Source: Mycobacterium sp. 1081908.1
GTDB taxonomy: Bacteria; Actinomycetota; Actinomycetes; Mycobacteriales; Mycobacteriaceae
Assembly (NCBI RefSeq): GCF_001673535.1
Contig: NZ_LZLY01000014.1
Coordinates: 124,001-188,000 of the forward strand
Direction: 5' to 3'
Length of the DNA: 64,000 bases
The number at the start of each line of letters is the position of its first letter. The stretch's first letter is position 1. Shown here in pieces: positions 28,193 through 36,878 of the stretch. Below the pieces are notes generated by a model that saw nothing but the letters and a program-made list of their open reading frames with translations, was not told the DNA's origin and did no database searches. The position numbers were made by a program, and so were the translations under genes.

Positions 28193-28867
28193 TTAGCTGC
28201 GGTGACTGAGCGGGAGCTCGGCGACGACATCGGCGCGGGCGTCGTCGAAGCTGAAAAACCCCTTGATGGGCAGGCTTTCGGGCGGCGGGTCCTCGTAGCT
28301 CCACGCGACGTCGTCGACCGGGCCCGCCGACCAGTACGTCGCGAAGCCCTTGTAGTTGCAGTAGCTGGACGTCTCGGATCGCCGCAGCAGATCGGTGCGC
28401 ACGTGTTTCGGGTCGACGTAGAGGCGAGGCTCGAGCGCGGTCTCGAACAGGATCACCGTGTCGACGGTGTCCACCAGCGTGGTGCCGTCGACCGAGACAC
28501 GTAGTCGGCGCTTGGTCGGGCGGCAGTCGACGCGGTGGTACGGGTTGGGCGGGTAGTGCACCAGCCGGCGCCCCTCCTCCAGCCAGGTGTCGACGGCGTC
28601 CCAGGGCACGCGAACGAAACCCGGCGCCTCGGGCTCCGGCTGGTTCGGTAGGTCGCCGACCTCGTCGACCGGAAACGCGTAGCTGAGCGGGCGACCCTGC
28701 CGGTGCACCAGCAGTGCCTGTTCGGTGTCGATCACCAGGCGGCCCCTGAGCAGCGCCTGAACCCGCCGCGGATGCGGCTCGACGTAGACCACCCCGGCGG
28801 GTATCTGGGGAGCGAACCGCCCGGCCGGATCAGCGGACAGCGGTCCCCGTCCTGCTACCAAAGTCAT
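28193..28867 (-). CDS. DUF427 domain protein
   Basis: A 224-aa protein from the ATG at 28867 (MTLVAGRGPL). It shows tandem DUF427-like segments: VYVEPHPRRVQALLRGRLV in the first half and LRVSVDGTTLVDTVD followed by LYVDPKHVRTDLL and SSYCNYKGFATYWS in the second, the last being the typical CxYKG core. Small beta-barrel family of unknown function, widespread in actinobacteria. Convergent with the TetR gene and divergent from the OYE gene. Confidence 0.85.
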   Translation of the reverse strand: MTLVAGRGPLSADPAGRFAPQIPAGVVYVEPHPRRVQALLRGRLVIDTEQALLVHRQGRPLSYAFPVDEVGDLPNQPEPEAPGFVRVPWDAVDTWLEEGRRLVHYPPNPYHRVDCRPTKRRLRVSVDGTTLVDTVDTVILFETALEPRLYVDPKHVRTDLLRRSETSSYCNYKGFATYWSAGPVDDVAWSYEDPPPESLPIKGFFSFDDARADVVAELPLSHRS

Positions 28868-28965
28868 TGGCCAAAGCTTATCGGCAGGGCCGTCGGGCCG
28901 TTTGGAACATTTCCGGAGGGCGCACTGTTGTGTCGCCCGTGACGAACCAGGAAGTAGCCGGCCGG

Positions 28966-30096
28966 ATGACTGCCGAGAGCACGCCGCCGCATGAGTCCCT
29001 GTTCCTTCCGGCAACGATCGGGCGCGCGGACCTGAAAAACCGCGTCGCCCTGGCGCCGATGACCCGCGTCAGCGCTACCGCTGAGGGACTGGCCACCGAG
29101 CGGATGGTTTCGTACTACGGCGTGTACGCCGACGGTGGATTCGGTCTGCTCATCACCGAAGGCATCTACATGGACGAGCAGGCCAGCCAGGGTTATCTGT
29201 TCCAGCCCGGCATCGCCACCCCCGCTCAGGCCAAGGCCTGGCAGCCCGTGGTCGAGCGGGTCCACGCGGCCGGCGCGAAAATCTTTGCCCAGTTGATGCA
29301 CGCCGGCAGCCAATCGCAGGGCAACGTTTACACATCCTCGACCGTAGGCCCCTCCGCGGTGCGTCCGAAGGGTGCACAAGCCGCCATGTATCGCGGATCG
29401 GGTCCGTACGCGATGCCCGAAGCGATGTCCGCCGAGCAGGTTCGCGAGGTGCGCCGGGCCTTTGTGCGGGCTGCGCGCCTCGCCCGCGATGCCGGCTTCG
29501 ATGGGGTCGAACTCCACGGCGCGAACGGGTACCTGCTCGACGAGTTCCTCACCGACTACTTGAACACCCGCACCGACGAGTATGGGGGAAGTGTCGCGGA
29601 TCGCGTTCGCCTGGCCGCAGAGATCAGCCGCGACGTCGCGGCTGCGGTGGGATCGGAGATCACCACCGGAATCCGCATCTCCCAAGGGAAAGTGTCCGAC
29701 CATCAGCACCGCTGGGCCGGGGGCGAACAGGACGCCGCGGTCATCTTCGGGGCCTTGGCCGACACGGGTATCGACTACATCCACACGACCGAGTACCGCG
29801 CGCTCGCACCGGCTTTCGATGCGGGGCCGAAGACGTTGGCCGAATTGGCCAAACGGCACAGCGGCCTGCCCGTCCTCGTCAACGGACACCTTGACGATCC
29901 CCGCGATGCGGCCGCCGTCATCGAATCCGGGATCGGCGACGTCATCACTCTGGCTAAACCAGCGTTGGCCAACCGCAATTGGCCGCACCTGGTTCGCGCG
30001 GGTCAAGCGCTCGCTGGGGACATTCCCGCCGATCTGTTTGGTCCCGTCGCCGACATCAAGGACTGGGAACTGGTCTCCGCGGGCAGCACCATCTGA
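28966..30096 (+). CDS. NADH:flavin oxidoreductase (Old Yellow Enzyme family)
   Basis: About 376 aa from the ATG at 28966. A GTG at 28930 with GGAGGG about 10 nt upstream would add 12 residues. FMN-binding TIM barrel: FLPATIGRADLKNRVALAPMTR, FAQLMHAGSQSQ, and FDGVELHGANGYLLDEFLTD with the conserved H-x-x-N pair, then TRTDEYGGS. The family reduces activated C=C bonds of enones or 2-enoyl-CoAs with NAD(P)H. Substrate unknown. It could supply a reductive step for the island pathway. Confidence 0.9.
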   Translation: MTAESTPPHESLFLPATIGRADLKNRVALAPMTRVSATAEGLATERMVSYYGVYADGGFGLLITEGIYMDEQASQGYLFQPGIATPAQAKAWQPVVERVHAAGAKIFAQLMHAGSQSQGNVYTSSTVGPSAVRPKGAQAAMYRGSGPYAMPEAMSAEQVREVRRAFVRAARLARDAGFDGVELHGANGYLLDEFLTDYLNTRTDEYGGSVADRVRLAAEISRDVAAAVGSEITTGIRISQGKVSDHQHRWAGGEQDAAVIFGALADTGIDYIHTTEYRALAPAFDAGPKTLAELAKRHSGLPVLVNGHLDDPRDAAAVIESGIGDVITLAKPALANRNWPHLVRAGQALAGDIPADLFGPVADIKDWELVSAGSTI

Positions 30097-30285
30097 TCCC
30101 GGCGCCGGGCTCCGGAAACGCGTGACTCAGCGGGCCACGTCCGGGTACCAGACTCGTTGCGTCACAACCCTTTCCGTAGGGCAGCCGCGGCCGCGACATG
30201 AACGTAGGCATTCGTGTTCTCGGAAAGCCCAAATCTCGGGCTGGTATCTGCGTACGCTGGGTCGACGGCCAGGCAGGAGGAAGCG

Positions 30286-31425
30286 ATGTCATATCTCGCG
30301 GTGGCTCCAGACTTCCTGGCACGGGCGGCATCGGAGCTGTCGAACATCGGCGCGGGACTGATCGCGGCGGACGAGGCAGCGACGGCCCCCATCACTTCGA
30401 TCGCGCCTGCCGCGGGTGACGAGATCTCCGCGGCCATCACGTCGGTGTTCTCCGGCCACGCGCGGGCCTTTCAAGGCCTGACCAGCCAGGCGGCGGCGTT
30501 TCACGCCCAGTTCGTGCAGGCATTGAGCGGCGCGAGCGGAGCGTATGCGGCCGCCGAGGCGATCAACGCCCCGTCGTTGCAGACCGTGGAGCAAGACGTT
30601 TTGGCGGCGATCAACACACCCACCAATTTGTTGTTTGGGCGCCCGCTGATCGGCGACGGCGCCAACGGGACGGCGGCCAACCCGGACGGCGCGCCCGGCG
30701 GGTTTTTGATCGGCAACGGCGGCAACGGTTTTTCGCAAACGGGGAACGCCGGGGTGGTCGGCGGCGCCGGTGGGGCGGCCGGGTTGGTCGGCAACGGCGG
30801 TCTCGGCGGCGCCGGTGGGGCCGGCGCGGCGGGCGGGGCCGGCGGCACCGGAGGGTTGCTGTACGGAAACGGCGGCGGCGGCGGTACCGGCGGGGTCGCG
30901 CTGCGGGACGGCGGCCTGAACGCCTTTACCGGCGGCACCGGCGGAGTCGGTGGGGCCGCGGGGCTGTGGGGCACCGGCGGGACCGGCGGGCAGGGCGGTG
31001 GCGTCGGCCCCAACTTTGCGACGGTGTCTCCCGGCCAGAGCACTCCGGTCGTGTTGAACGGCGGCAACGGCGGCGACGGCGGGCGTGGCGGGTGGATTCA
31101 CGGCCTGGGCGGAGCCGGTGGGCAAGGGGCGACCGGCAGCACAGCAGGAGCCGGCGTGAACCTCACCGTCGGGGCGGGCAGCTTCACGATGGTGAACAAC
31201 ACGCCCGGAGCTACTACCGTCATTTACCTTCCCGCTCCCGGCGGCAACATCAACAGCATCAGTCCAGCGAGTACGACGTTCATGACCGGCGGCGGCACGG
31301 GCAATGTGGCCGTCACGCTCCTGGCCGGCCACACCAGCGGCGTCATGCAGTTTGAAGCCCAGTCCCCGACTGTCGCGGGGGCCACGGGCCGCGCCGGCCT
31401 CCCCGGACCCAACGGTTACCTCTAG
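30286..31425 (+). CDS. PE_PGRS family protein with unusual C-terminal domain
   Basis: A 379-aa protein; the ATG at 30286 has AGGAGG 5 nt upstream. The PE domain (1-100) starts MSYLAVAPDFL and has the YAAAE secretion motif near residue 88. A Gly/Ala-rich GGxGG repeat region spans about 130-285. The last ~95 residues are not PGRS-like but Thr/Val/Asn-rich (NLTVGAGSFTMVNN, VAVTLLAGHTSGV), suggesting a small beta domain. Surface exposure via ESX-5 is inferred from the family. It sits alone among metabolic genes. Confidence 0.9.
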   Translation: MSYLAVAPDFLARAASELSNIGAGLIAADEAATAPITSIAPAAGDEISAAITSVFSGHARAFQGLTSQAAAFHAQFVQALSGASGAYAAAEAINAPSLQTVEQDVLAAINTPTNLLFGRPLIGDGANGTAANPDGAPGGFLIGNGGNGFSQTGNAGVVGGAGGAAGLVGNGGLGGAGGAGAAGGAGGTGGLLYGNGGGGGTGGVALRDGGLNAFTGGTGGVGGAAGLWGTGGTGGQGGGVGPNFATVSPGQSTPVVLNGGNGGDGGRGGWIHGLGGAGGQGATGSTAGAGVNLTVGAGSFTMVNNTPGATTVIYLPAPGGNINSISPASTTFMTGGGTGNVAVTLLAGHTSGVMQFEAQSPTVAGATGRAGLPGPNGYL

Positions 31426-31460
31426 GACCGGCGACCGGGACGCTGATTAGGGTGCAAGCC

Positions 31461-32627
31461 ATGGCCGGACCGGTAGCAGGCATCAAAGTCGTCGAACTTG
31501 GGGTCTGGGTGGCCGGACCGGCCGCCGGCGGGATCCTGGCCGACTGGGGCGCCGACGTGATCAAGATCGAGCCGCCCACCGGCGACCCCGGTCGCATGTT
31601 CGGCCGGATGCTGGGTTGCGATCTCGGCGTCAACCCGCCGTTCGAGATGGACAACCGGTCCAAGCGCAGCATCGTACTAGACCTCACCGCCGCGGACGAT
31701 CGCGGCACCGCGCTCGAATTGCTTTCCGACGCTGACGTTTTCATCACCAATGTGCGTCCGGGGGCGCTGCAGCGCCTCGGCCTGGATTATGCGAAGCTGT
31801 CCGCCCACAACGCCCGCCTCGTCTACGGCCTGATCACCGGGTACGGCGAGACCGGGCCCGATGCCGACCGCGCCGCCTACGACATCGCGGCGTTCTGGGC
31901 GCGCGCCGGTCTGGCGCACCTGCTCACCCGACCCGGGGATACTCCGCCGTTCCAGCGGGGCGGCATGGGGGACCACTCGGCCGGCATGACCCTGGCCGCC
32001 GCCGTGTGTGCGGCCCTGGTCGCCCGCGATCGCACCGGCGCGGGCCAACTGGTGACCACCTCGCTGTACCGCCAGGGCGCCTACACCGTGAGCTTCGACC
32101 TGAACACCTACCTGCTGACCGGGCAACCGATCGCGGTCGGCCAGCGTGAGTCGATGGGCAACCCGGCGATGAACAACTACGCGGCGGGCGACGGCCGGCG
32201 GTTCTGGATCGTCGGGCTCGACGTCGAGCGGCACTGGCCGCCGCTGTGTCGCGCCGTGGGCCGTCCCGAGTGGCTGGACGATCCCCGCTTCGCCGACGCC
32301 CGGTCCCGCGCCGTCAACGCGGTGCAGCTAATCGCCGAGCTGGACAAGATCTTCGCGACCAAGTCGCTCGACGAGTGGGCGGAGGTCTTCGCGGGCGAAA
32401 CGGATTTCTTCTGGTCGCCCGTCAACGCGCTCGAGGACGTCGTGGCCGACGAGCAGTTCCACGCCGCGGGCGGCCTGGTCGAAGTCCCGGACGGGGAGGC
32501 AGGCGTCGCGATGGTGGCCACGCCGGCGGACTTTCACGGCACGCCGTGGGCGCCGCGCTCCGTGGCCCCCGAATTGGGCCAGCACACCGACGAGATTCTC
32601 GCCGAACTCAAGGCCCGGCGCGGATAG
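31461..32627 (+). CDS. CaiB/BaiF family III CoA transferase
   Basis: A 388-aa class III CoA transferase from the ATG at 31461 (a GTG at 31452 is also in frame). The N-terminal GIKVVELGVWVAGPAAGGILADWGADVIKIE carries the nucleotide-binding region, followed by FEMDNRSKRSIVLDL and DVFITNVRPGALQRLGLDY, including the conserved Asp/Asn region. Moves CoA between carboxylic acids, activating or recycling an acid. It immediately precedes motif copy 4 and the oxidative operon, 36 bp after the PE_PGRS stop. Confidence 0.92.
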   Translation: MAGPVAGIKVVELGVWVAGPAAGGILADWGADVIKIEPPTGDPGRMFGRMLGCDLGVNPPFEMDNRSKRSIVLDLTAADDRGTALELLSDADVFITNVRPGALQRLGLDYAKLSAHNARLVYGLITGYGETGPDADRAAYDIAAFWARAGLAHLLTRPGDTPPFQRGGMGDHSAGMTLAAAVCAALVARDRTGAGQLVTTSLYRQGAYTVSFDLNTYLLTGQPIAVGQRESMGNPAMNNYAAGDGRRFWIVGLDVERHWPPLCRAVGRPEWLDDPRFADARSRAVNAVQLIAELDKIFATKSLDEWAEVFAGETDFFWSPVNALEDVVADEQFHAAGGLVEVPDGEAGVAMVATPADFHGTPWAPRSVAPELGQHTDEILAELKARRG

Positions 32628-32631
32628 GCAC

Positions 32632-32658
32632 CTTTACAAATTTCCCCAGAAGTGTCAC
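32632..32658. promoter_or_regulatory. Motif copy 4, CTTTAC-N14-GTGTCAC
   Basis: CTTTAC (32632-32637), 14 nt, GTGTCAC (32652-32658), 5 bp after the CoA transferase stop and 41 bp before the ATG of the first gene of the oxidative operon. It matches copies 1-3 in both halves and spacing. Confidence 0.72.
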
Positions 32659-32698
32659 GCTGTCCGGTGACAGCAGCCCCGCCGTGAGGAACGGATTG

Positions 32699-33250
32699 AT
32701 GGTCACTCCAACCTTCGACGTCAGCCACAGCCGCCGGGTCAGCGCCGCGCGAGCGACCCGCGCGGACGCCGAGTGCCTGCGATATCGGCTGGACGTCGTG
32801 GCAGCCAGCGCCGCCGATGTCGTGCAATCGGCCGGGGGTTGGCTCTACGACCGGGTCATGGCCGGCTGGGAGGTGACCGCGCTCCTGCCGCACGGCCGCG
32901 AATCCCGCTCGCTGCGGATCCTCGGCGTGCAGGCATTCGACGGCGAGGCGCGGCCTCACCTGACGGCGTCGAGGGGCCAGAGCCTGGCGGTCAGCGCCGA
33001 GGCGTTCACAGCCGACCCCCTCGTGCGCGAAAAGGTGCTGGAGTCGCTGGGCGACCGGTTGACCGAGGTCGCGTTGTGGGGCGACGGATGGCCGCTGGGC
33101 ATCGACCGGGCGATGACCCGGACGCAACATGTGCTCAGCGCGGCGGCCCGCAGATTCAAGGGCTACGCGCTCGCGGCGGCGGGATTGCCCTGCGCGTCAG
33201 TCGATCCCACGGAGACGCTGCTCTGCGACATGGCCACCCGGCTCGACTGA
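32699..33250 (+). CDS. Uncharacterised 183-aa protein, first gene of the oxidative operon
   Basis: 183 aa, ATG at 32699 (a TTG directly before it is also in frame), with GAGGA about 9 nt upstream. I do not recognise the family. Visible features: an Arg-rich N-terminus, a central SAGGWLYDRVMAGWEVTALL segment, RSLRILGVQAFDGEA, and a C-terminal helix with MTRTQHVLSAAARRFKGYALA. There are no membrane segments and no obvious cofactor motif. The TGA overlaps the next ATG (ATGA). Its place directly under motif copy 4 suggests a pathway role or carrier function; unverified. Confidence 0.72.
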   Translation: MVTPTFDVSHSRRVSAARATRADAECLRYRLDVVAASAADVVQSAGGWLYDRVMAGWEVTALLPHGRESRSLRILGVQAFDGEARPHLTASRGQSLAVSAEAFTADPLVREKVLESLGDRLTEVALWGDGWPLGIDRAMTRTQHVLSAAARRFKGYALAAAGLPCASVDPTETLLCDMATRLD

Positions 33251-33954
33251 TGAAGAAGTACTACGGCCACACACTGCTTTACCTGCACGAGACGATCTCA
33301 CTGGGATCAGGGCGAAGCGACGCCTTCACCGAAATGTTCACCGGCACCTACCAGCCGATGATGGACGAGCTCGGCGCCCGGCTGTTCGCCATCTGGGAAA
33401 CCACGCCGTACAACGGTCACTGGCCCCAGGCGACGATCATCTGGGAGATCGACGGATTCGCCGACTACGCCCGGATCGGGGCCGCCCAGGCGCGCGGCGG
33501 CAGCCACGAGGTCGCCGCCGGCAAATGGTCGGAGTTCCTCGCCGGGATCGGCGCTTCGGGTGAGGGGCGGATCATGTACCCGGGGCCCAGCAACAAGACG
33601 CTGACGCAGCTGCGCGAGGCCAATTTCGTTGCGCCGCTGGTGATTCAGGAGATAATGCAGACCAAACCGGGACGCCAGGACGACTACATCCGCGAGCTGG
33701 AGCGGCTCTACGTCCCATGGTCGGAGCGCACCGGCAAGCGGTGGCTGGGTTCGTTCACCACGACCTTCCGCTACAACGAGGTCATCCACTATTGGGCGCT
33801 GGACGGCGGCTGGGAGTGCTTCGCCAACCACTACCCGTCGTTCAAGGAGAGCCCACCCGCCGAGCTCGTCACCTGGATGAGCGTGGCCCCGGCCCTGCGC
33901 GACGGCTGGGAGGACTCGATACTGCAAGCCCTACCCCCTTCGCCACTGCAGTGA
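33250..33954 (+). CDS. NIPSNAP-like dimeric alpha/beta-barrel protein
   Basis: 234 aa, with two similar halves suggestive of a ferredoxin-like dimeric barrel: SDAFTEMFTGTYQPMMDELG with ATIIWEIDGFADYARI in the first, and PGRQDDYIRELERLYVPWSE with NEVIHYWALDGGWECFANHY in the second. The family assignment is tentative. NIPSNAP-type proteins are mostly of unknown function, though some barrels are monooxygenases or isomerases. It overlaps both neighbours by 4 nt or fewer, so it is obligately co-transcribed. Confidence 0.65.
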   Translation: MKKYYGHTLLYLHETISLGSGRSDAFTEMFTGTYQPMMDELGARLFAIWETTPYNGHWPQATIIWEIDGFADYARIGAAQARGGSHEVAAGKWSEFLAGIGASGEGRIMYPGPSNKTLTQLREANFVAPLVIQEIMQTKPGRQDDYIRELERLYVPWSERTGKRWLGSFTTTFRYNEVIHYWALDGGWECFANHYPSFKESPPAELVTWMSVAPALRDGWEDSILQALPPSPLQ

Positions 33955-35162
33955 GCTTTTCCTACGATCCGTTCGACGCGGAAGTCATGGCAAACCCGTT
34001 GCCGTACTACCGGATCCTGCGCGGCGAGCACCCGGTGTACTACATGCCGCAGTGGGACACCTACGCGCTCTCCCGCTTCGACGACATCTGGCGGGTGCTG
34101 GAGGTCAACGACGGAACGTTCGTCGCGACGGAGGGCACATTGCCCGCGGCGTCGGTGCTGGCCAAGCACAACACCGGCCCGCTCGACGACCCACCGCTGC
34201 ACCCGCTGCCGTTTCACGCGGTCTTCGACACCGATCTGTACGCCGAGATCCGCCGCGCGCATTCGGCGCCGCTGCGGCCGAGGTCGGTCGCCGGGCTGCA
34301 AGCCCGCATCCGCACGCTGGCCAACGAGCGCCTCGACGAGCTGCTACCGCGGGGTTCCTTCGACCTGACCCAAGAATACGGCGGCATCGTCGCGGCCTCG
34401 ATGGTGTGCGGATTGCTTGGGCTGCCAGACGATCTCGCACCGCAAGTGCTGGCCGCGGTCAACGCCGGCAGCCTGGCCGAGCCCGGCGAGGGCGTCGACA
34501 CTGCGCAAGCCCGGCCCAACTACCTCGAATACCTCACGCCGGTGGTCGAGCGGCGCCGAGCCGACTCCTCCGGCGATGCGCTGCCCGTGGTCGACGGCCT
34601 GCTCGGCTACCGCCTGCCCGACGGCAGCGCCCTGTCCGACGTCGAAGCCGCCACCCAGATGCTGTGCATCTTCATCGGTGGGACCGAAACGGTGCCCAAG
34701 ATCGTCGCCCACGGGCTGTGGGAACTCGCCCAGCGGCCCGACCAGATGGCCGCGGTGCGCGCCGACCTCGACACCAACGTGCCGGTCGCGCGCGAGGAGA
34801 TGATCCGGTTCTGCGCTCCGGCGCAGTGGTTCGCTCGAACGGCGAGGAGGCCGTACACAATCCACGGGCAGACGATCGAGCCCGGCCAGCGCGTCATCAC
34901 CCTGCTCGCCTCGGCCAACCGGGACGAACGCGAGTACGAACGCCCCGACGAGTTCGTCTGGAACCGCCCGATCCGTCGCTCGCTGGCCTTCGGCCGCGGC
35001 CAGCACTTCTGCATCGGCTACCACCTGGCCCGGCTGGAAATCGATGTGTTGCTGGCCGAATGGCTGCGCCGGGTGCCGGACTTCGCGATCCAGGGCGACG
35101 CCGCCACCCGGCTGCCGTCCAGCTTCCAGTGGGGATGGAACAAGATCCCGGTGGAGGTCTGA
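33951..35162 (+). CDS. Cytochrome P450
   Basis: 403 aa from a GTG at 33951 that overlaps the previous TGA (GTGA). Haem-binding loop FGRGQHFCIG with the axial Cys354; EMIR at 283-286 is the ExxR K-helix; I-helix GGTET at 243-247 supplies the acid-alcohol pair. It hydroxylates or epoxidises an unknown substrate with O2 and electrons from a ferredoxin, not encoded here. Soluble, as usual for mycobacterial P450s. In the operon it may introduce the oxygen later oxidised to a ketone by the SDR/ADH. Confidence 0.94.
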   Translation: MSFSYDPFDAEVMANPLPYYRILRGEHPVYYMPQWDTYALSRFDDIWRVLEVNDGTFVATEGTLPAASVLAKHNTGPLDDPPLHPLPFHAVFDTDLYAEIRRAHSAPLRPRSVAGLQARIRTLANERLDELLPRGSFDLTQEYGGIVAASMVCGLLGLPDDLAPQVLAAVNAGSLAEPGEGVDTAQARPNYLEYLTPVVERRRADSSGDALPVVDGLLGYRLPDGSALSDVEAATQMLCIFIGGTETVPKIVAHGLWELAQRPDQMAAVRADLDTNVPVAREEMIRFCAPAQWFARTARRPYTIHGQTIEPGQRVITLLASANRDEREYERPDEFVWNRPIRRSLAFGRGQHFCIGYHLARLEIDVLLAEWLRRVPDFAIQGDAATRLPSSFQWGWNKIPVEV

Positions 35163-35163
35163 C

Positions 35164-36141
35164 GTGTGGTCCTACCGGATCATCGCCCCCTACCAGTTCG
35201 AGCGGACCTCGATCCCCGACAAGACGCCCGAGCAGCTGGCCGACGGCCAAGTCCTGCTCCGGTTTTCGGCCGCCGGCGTCTGCGGCAGCGACCTGCCGGC
35301 CTTCCGCGGTAACAGGGGCCGGCTACCCGGCGACGACGGGCCGAGCGCCGCCGAGAAGGACGGGTTCCCGATCCACGAAGTGGCCGGCGAGGTGATCGCC
35401 AGCCGTCACCCGGATCACCGCATCGGCGATCGCGTGGTGGGCTGGGCATCCGGCTTCGACGGCCTGATGGAGCGCGTGATCAGCGACGGCAACATGCTGG
35501 CGCCGTACGACCCGGCGCTGAGCCCGCCCGAGGCGGTCGGCCTGCAACCGCTGGCGTGCGTCCTCTACGCCTGCGAGCAGCTGCCGGACCTGGCCGGCCG
35601 GCACGTCGCGATCATCGGGCAGGGCTCGATCGGCCTGCTGTTCTCCTACGTCGCCAAGGCGGCGGGCGCGCGGCGCGTCACCGGGGTCGACCCCGTCGAC
35701 CGCGCCGGCCACGCAACGGCATTCGGCGTCGACGACCCGGTGCGAGCCACCAGCGACCGCTGGGTGAGCCAGCTGGCCCCCGCCGACCGCGCCGACGTCG
35801 TCATCGAAGCCGTCGGGCACCAGGTGGCCACCCTGGGGCACGCCATCGAAGCCGCCGCGCCGGGCGGCACCGTCTTCTATTTCGGCGTGGCGGACGACGA
35901 GGCCTACCCGATCAGCATGCGTCTCATGTTGCGCAACAACCTGACGCTGAAATCCGGTGTGACGCTTGACCGGCGGCGGGTCCTGGACGTCGCCGCCAAG
36001 TTCGCCGACGAGCATCCCGAGCTGCTCGGCACCTATCTCACCCACACCTTCGGCGTCCAAGACGTCCAGGGCGTGCAGGGCGCGTTCGACCTGGCCTGCC
36101 GGCCATCGCCCGAGCGCATCAAGATCGCGATCGCCCTGTGA
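35164..36141 (+). CDS. Zinc-binding medium-chain alcohol dehydrogenase
   Basis: 325 aa from a GTG at 35164, 1 nt after the P450 stop. GroES-like domain: AGVCGSD with Cys40 as likely zinc ligand, then HEVAGEV with His71-Glu72; nucleotide fold IIGQGSIGLL. The four-Cys structural zinc lobe of horse-type ADH is absent, making this a short MDR. It probably oxidises an alcohol made by the P450 or by ester cleavage, with NAD(P)+. The 3' end overlaps the aldolase GTG by 4 nt. Confidence 0.9.
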   Translation: MWSYRIIAPYQFERTSIPDKTPEQLADGQVLLRFSAAGVCGSDLPAFRGNRGRLPGDDGPSAAEKDGFPIHEVAGEVIASRHPDHRIGDRVVGWASGFDGLMERVISDGNMLAPYDPALSPPEAVGLQPLACVLYACEQLPDLAGRHVAIIGQGSIGLLFSYVAKAAGARRVTGVDPVDRAGHATAFGVDDPVRATSDRWVSQLAPADRADVVIEAVGHQVATLGHAIEAAAPGGTVFYFGVADDEAYPISMRLMLRNNLTLKSGVTLDRRRVLDVAAKFADEHPELLGTYLTHTFGVQDVQGVQGAFDLACRPSPERIKIAIAL

Positions 36142-36878
36142 GCGTCTTCGACGTCGACCGCCGGACCCCCATCTGGGGCGGCTGGATCACCGGACACACG
36201 CTGCTCGGCCCCGAGGAATTCGCCCGCGCCGGTTACGACTACGTCGGATTCGACGCGCAGCACGGCTACATCGACGACGCCGACATCGCCGGCATGCTGC
36301 GCCGCATCGAGCACGTGCCGATCGGCACGGCGGTGCGGCTGCCCAACGCCGACGCCGCGCCGATCGGGCGAGTGCTCGACGCCGGCGCGGACGCCGTCGT
36401 CATCGCGATGATCGAGTCGGCCGACGAGGCCGCCGCCGCGGTGGCCGCCACCCGATACCCGCCGGCGGGCTTCCGTAGCTTCGGCCCGTTGCGCGCCAGC
36501 CTGGGTCACGACACGGCCGCGCTGGAATCAAGGGTCAGCGTGTTCGCGATGATCGAGACCGCGGCGGCGCTGTCAGACCTCGAGGAAATCTGCGCCGTCG
36601 AAGGGCTGGCCGGGCTGTACATCGGTCCCGCCGACCTGGCCCTGTCGATGGGCGTGGATGTCGTTGGCGCGACCAAACATCCGGCGGTCCTGGACGCGAT
36701 AGGCCGGATCCATCGCGCCGCCGCCGACGTGGGCCTGATCACCGGCATCCACGCGGGGGACGGCAAGACGGGGCGCGCCATGGCGGAGCTGGGCATCCGG
36801 ATGATCACCCTGGCCGCCGAATCGCAGGCCCTGCGGCGCGGAGCGGCCGAACACCTACGCGAGGCTCGCGAACAGTGA
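36138..36878 (+). CDS. HpcH/HpaI aldolase family protein
   Basis: 246 aa from a GTG at 36138. TIM-barrel aldolase motifs: GYDYVGFDAQHGYID, GAVRLPN-like TAVRLPNAD, FAMIETAAAL (metal-binding Glu) and GLYIGPADLALSMG (metal-binding Asp). The family makes or cleaves 4-hydroxy-2-oxo acids to pyruvate plus an aldehyde, or related malyl-CoA chemistry. It implies the pathway yields a hydroxy-oxo acid that is cleaved. Coupled by 4-nt overlaps on both sides. Confidence 0.92.
   Translation: MSVFDVDRRTPIWGGWITGHTLLGPEEFARAGYDYVGFDAQHGYIDDADIAGMLRRIEHVPIGTAVRLPNADAAPIGRVLDAGADAVVIAMIESADEAAAAVAATRYPPAGFRSFGPLRASLGHDTAALESRVSVFAMIETAAALSDLEEICAVEGLAGLYIGPADLALSMGVDVVGATKHPAVLDAIGRIHRAAADVGLITGIHAGDGKTGRAMAELGIRMITLAAESQALRRGAAEHLREAREQ

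Noticed and set aside
30226..30242. Hairpin AGCCC-N7-GGGCT upstream of the PE_PGRS gene
   Set aside because: Five-bp arms are too short to distinguish from chance in GC-rich DNA.
30680..31160. Repetitive GGCGGC-type DNA resembling an array or satellite
   Set aside because: It is the coding repeat of the PE_PGRS protein, with no spacer-repeat periodicity, so not CRISPR.
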